Source: Oscillospiraceae bacterium | GTDB lineage: Bacteria; Bacillota; Clostridia; Oscillospirales; Oscillospiraceae | DNA length: 14,529 bases | Assembly: GCA_016296565.1 (NCBI GenBank) | Contig: JAEDJB010000040.1 | Span: 1 to 14,529 of the forward strand | Direction: 5' to 3' | In this document: positions 13,361 through 14,529 of the stretch, piece after piece | How positions within the stretch are numbered: the stretch's first letter is position 1 | How the letters are laid out: each line of letters begins with the position of its first letter | Position numbers and translations under genes: made by a program | Notes under the pieces: model-generated | What the model saw: only the letters and a program-made list of their open reading frames with translations | Database searches by the model: none | What the model was told of the DNA's origin: nothing

Positions 13361-13984
13361 TCAGCCCTCCTCCAAAAGTTCTGCCAGCGCCGCGCTGGTT
13401 TCTGCTTCATTCAGAGGGCCGTTCTTTTCCAGACCCCGGGCAAAGAGCCGGGCCAGCGCCTGCTTGCGCCGCTCCGGGTCCTCAAGCCGGGCCTTCACCA
13501 CCGGGCGCTGGCTGCCCAGCCAGTCCAGAATGTCCCCCAGGCTATCCGGGAGAAGGCCGGCAATCTGCTCCTTCAGCCAGATGGCGGCGTTGGGGCTGGT
13601 TCCGCCCGTGGAGATGCCGATGGTGAGAGGCCCCTGCCGGACCAGGGCGGGAAAGAGGAAGGTGCAGTCCTCCGGCTCGTCCACTACGTTGACCGGGATG
13701 CCCTTGGCCTTGCAGTAGGCCGACACCATCCGGTTCACCTGCCGGTCGTCTGCAGCCGCAATGACGAAGGTCAGGCTTCTGTCCAGGTCGCTGGCCCGAA
13801 AGGTCCGGCGGAGCACCGTAACCCGGGGCAGGTCCGCCAAAGCCGGCAGGATCTCCGGGGCCACCACCGTCAGAGATGGGCCAAAGGCCAGCAGGCGCTC
13901 TGCCTTTCCCAAGGCAGTCTGCCCGCCCCCGACGATCAGGCCTCTGCCGCCGGTCAGGTCCGTAAAAAAGGGAAAGTATGCCAT
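13361..13984 (-). CDS. Precorrin-2 dehydrogenase (siroheme synthase CysG N-terminal type)
   Basis: NAD-dependent enzyme that oxidises precorrin-2 to sirohydrochlorin and may insert Fe2+ to give siroheme. It has 207 residues, as for stand-alone Met8/CysG-N proteins. The Rossmann loop GLIVGGGQTALGK (16-27) is followed by LTVVAPEI. The DD pair at 79-80 (AAADDRQVN) matches the catalytic aspartate region of CysG/Met8. The block IGISTGGTSPNAA is the signature phosphoserine-site loop of CysG. A separate ferrochelatase is not visible, so either this protein does both steps or the chelatase lies elsewhere. ATG 13984 has AGGAGG 9 nt upstream. It is followed 2 bp later by cobA-hemD and preceded by a hairpin after the ABC gene. 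Confidence 0.93.
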   Translation of the reverse strand: MAYFPFFTDLTGGRGLIVGGGQTALGKAERLLAFGPSLTVVAPEILPALADLPRVTVLRRTFRASDLDRSLTFVIAAADDRQVNRMVSAYCKAKGIPVNVVDEPEDCTFLFPALVRQGPLTIGISTGGTSPNAAIWLKEQIAGLLPDSLGDILDWLGSQRPVVKARLEDPERRKQALARLFARGLEKNGPLNEAETSAALAELLEEG

Positions 13985-14013
13985 GATGTTTCCTCCTGTC
14001 TGTTGAAGATATG

Positions 14014-14046
14014 GGATAAGACACGGCGAAAGGCCGTGTCTTATCC
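14014..14046 (-). promoter_or_regulatory. Perfect 14-bp intergenic hairpin spanning the ABC gene stop codon
   Basis: GGATAAGACACGGC (14014-14027) pairs fully with 14033-14046, 5-nt loop GAAAG. The stop codon of the upstream ABC gene lies in the first arm of the RNA. No U tract follows on either strand, so it is not a standard intrinsic terminator. It could be an RNA processing or stability element, or reduce read-through into the siroheme genes. Confidence 0.7.
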
Positions 14047-14529
14047 GGGTTCACAAAAATATTGCCAGCCGGAGGCCGTCTCCAGCCGGTGAAGGGTCAC
14101 CCCAAAGGTCTCCGGGATTACCGGGCTGTTGTAAAGTTCCTCCGGCCGTCCCAAGGCGGCCAGCTCCCCCTCCCGCAGCACCGCTACCTGGTCTGCCGTC
14201 CGGAAGGCCAGGGGGAGATCGTGGAGCACCAGCACCACCGCCTTCCCCTGCTCCGCCAGCTGCCGGGCCAGGTCGGTCACCTGAAACTGGTGGGCGATAT
14301 CCAGGTAGGTGGTGGGTTCATCCATGAGGACGGTGCCGCTCTCCTGGGCAAGGGCCATGGCCAGATAGACCTTCTGCCGCTGGCCGCCGCTGAGGGTGCT
14401 CAGGAACCGGTCTGCCAGGGGCAGGGCACCGGCGGCCTCCAGGGCCCGGGTGACCGCGTCGTAGTCCGCCTGCCGGTACCGCCGGGGATAGCCCAGGTGG
14501 GGGAACCGCCCGTGGAGCACCAGCCGCCA
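14041..14529 (-). CDS. ABC transporter ATP-binding protein, FecE/HmuV/BtuD type (partial, N-terminus beyond window)
   Basis: C-terminal ~162 residues of an importer ATPase for iron-siderophore, haem or cobalamin. The reading frame stays open to the window end (WRLVLHGRFPHLGYPRR), so the Walker A part is outside. Seen are the RFPHLG block common in FecE-like proteins, signature LSGGQRQKVYLAMAL, Walker B VLMDEPTTYLDIAHQ and the switch-His block VLVLHDLPLAFRTAD. The tail is short with no TOBE domain. Its stop is 56 bp upstream of the precorrin-2 dehydrogenase gene, in the same direction, so iron (for siroheme and Fe-S clusters) is a plausible cargo. Substrate cannot be read from the ATPase. Confidence 0.9.
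   Translation of the reverse strand, partial: WRLVLHGRFPHLGYPRRYRQADYDAVTRALEAAGALPLADRFLSTLSGGQRQKVYLAMALAQESGTVLMDEPTTYLDIAHQFQVTDLARQLAEQGKAVVLVLHDLPLAFRTADQVAVLREGELAALGRPEELYNSPVIPETFGVTLHRLETASGWQYFCEPG

Noticed and set aside
12138..13718. A 526-codon plus-strand frame opposite cobA-hemD and the precorrin-2 dehydrogenase gene
   Set aside because: Antisense to two well-identified enzymes; no recognisable motifs and no ribosome site seen.

Overview
The window is GC-rich DNA with strong AGGAGG-type ribosome sites, tight gene spacing and sigma-70/sigma-A-type promoters. Together with the gene content (AprBA-type APS reductase, CobA-HemD fusion, M23 hydrolase with a WalR-like box) this suggests an anaerobic Clostridia member, perhaps a gut Oscillospiraceae relative such as Flavonifractor or Lawsonibacter. 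The taxonomic placement is inference from style and content, not from a marker gene.

Layout. (1) 20-1366, minus strand: a secreted coiled-coil M23 murein hydrolase with its own strong promoter and a match to the WalR box. (2) 1565-10090, minus strand: one eight-gene sulfate operon, transcribed sbp-cysT-cysW-cysA-aprA-aprB-cysD-cysN, with gaps of about 0-20 bp except for a 107-bp hairpin-containing gap after sbp. (3) 10091-10328: the operon control region. It has a TTGACA-17-TATACT promoter, a dyad just downstream of the start point, and a 14-codon leader ORF ending Arg-Cys-Cys-Leu. (4) 10329-10598, minus: a LysR-type protein with only the DNA-binding half. It is divergent from (5) 10706-11935, plus: a PLP enzyme of the O-acetylhomoserine sulfhydrylase family. 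A perfect dyad lies between the two. (6) 11919-14529, minus: CobA-HemD fusion, precorrin-2 dehydrogenase (siroheme synthesis) and the end of an Fe3+-siderophore/haem/B12-type ABC ATPase cut by the window edge.

How it fits together. Sulfate is bound by Sbp, imported by CysTWA, activated to APS by CysDN, and reduced directly to sulfite by AprBA, a dissimilatory-type APS reductase used here in what looks like an assimilatory setting. Siroheme from the neighbouring genes would serve a sulfite reductase encoded elsewhere. Sulfide would then be fixed into homocysteine by the PLP enzyme. No CysH, Sat, QmoABC or sulfite reductase is present in the window. The C-terminus of CysN looks like a decayed APS kinase, which fits a pathway that does not need PAPS.

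The most interesting parts are regulatory. A candidate cysteine-sensing leader peptide precedes the sulfate operon. An HTH-only LysR protein sits beside two related dyads with T-N11-A geometry. One of these dyads is centred about 65 bp upstream of the predicted operon start, the classical LysR activator position.
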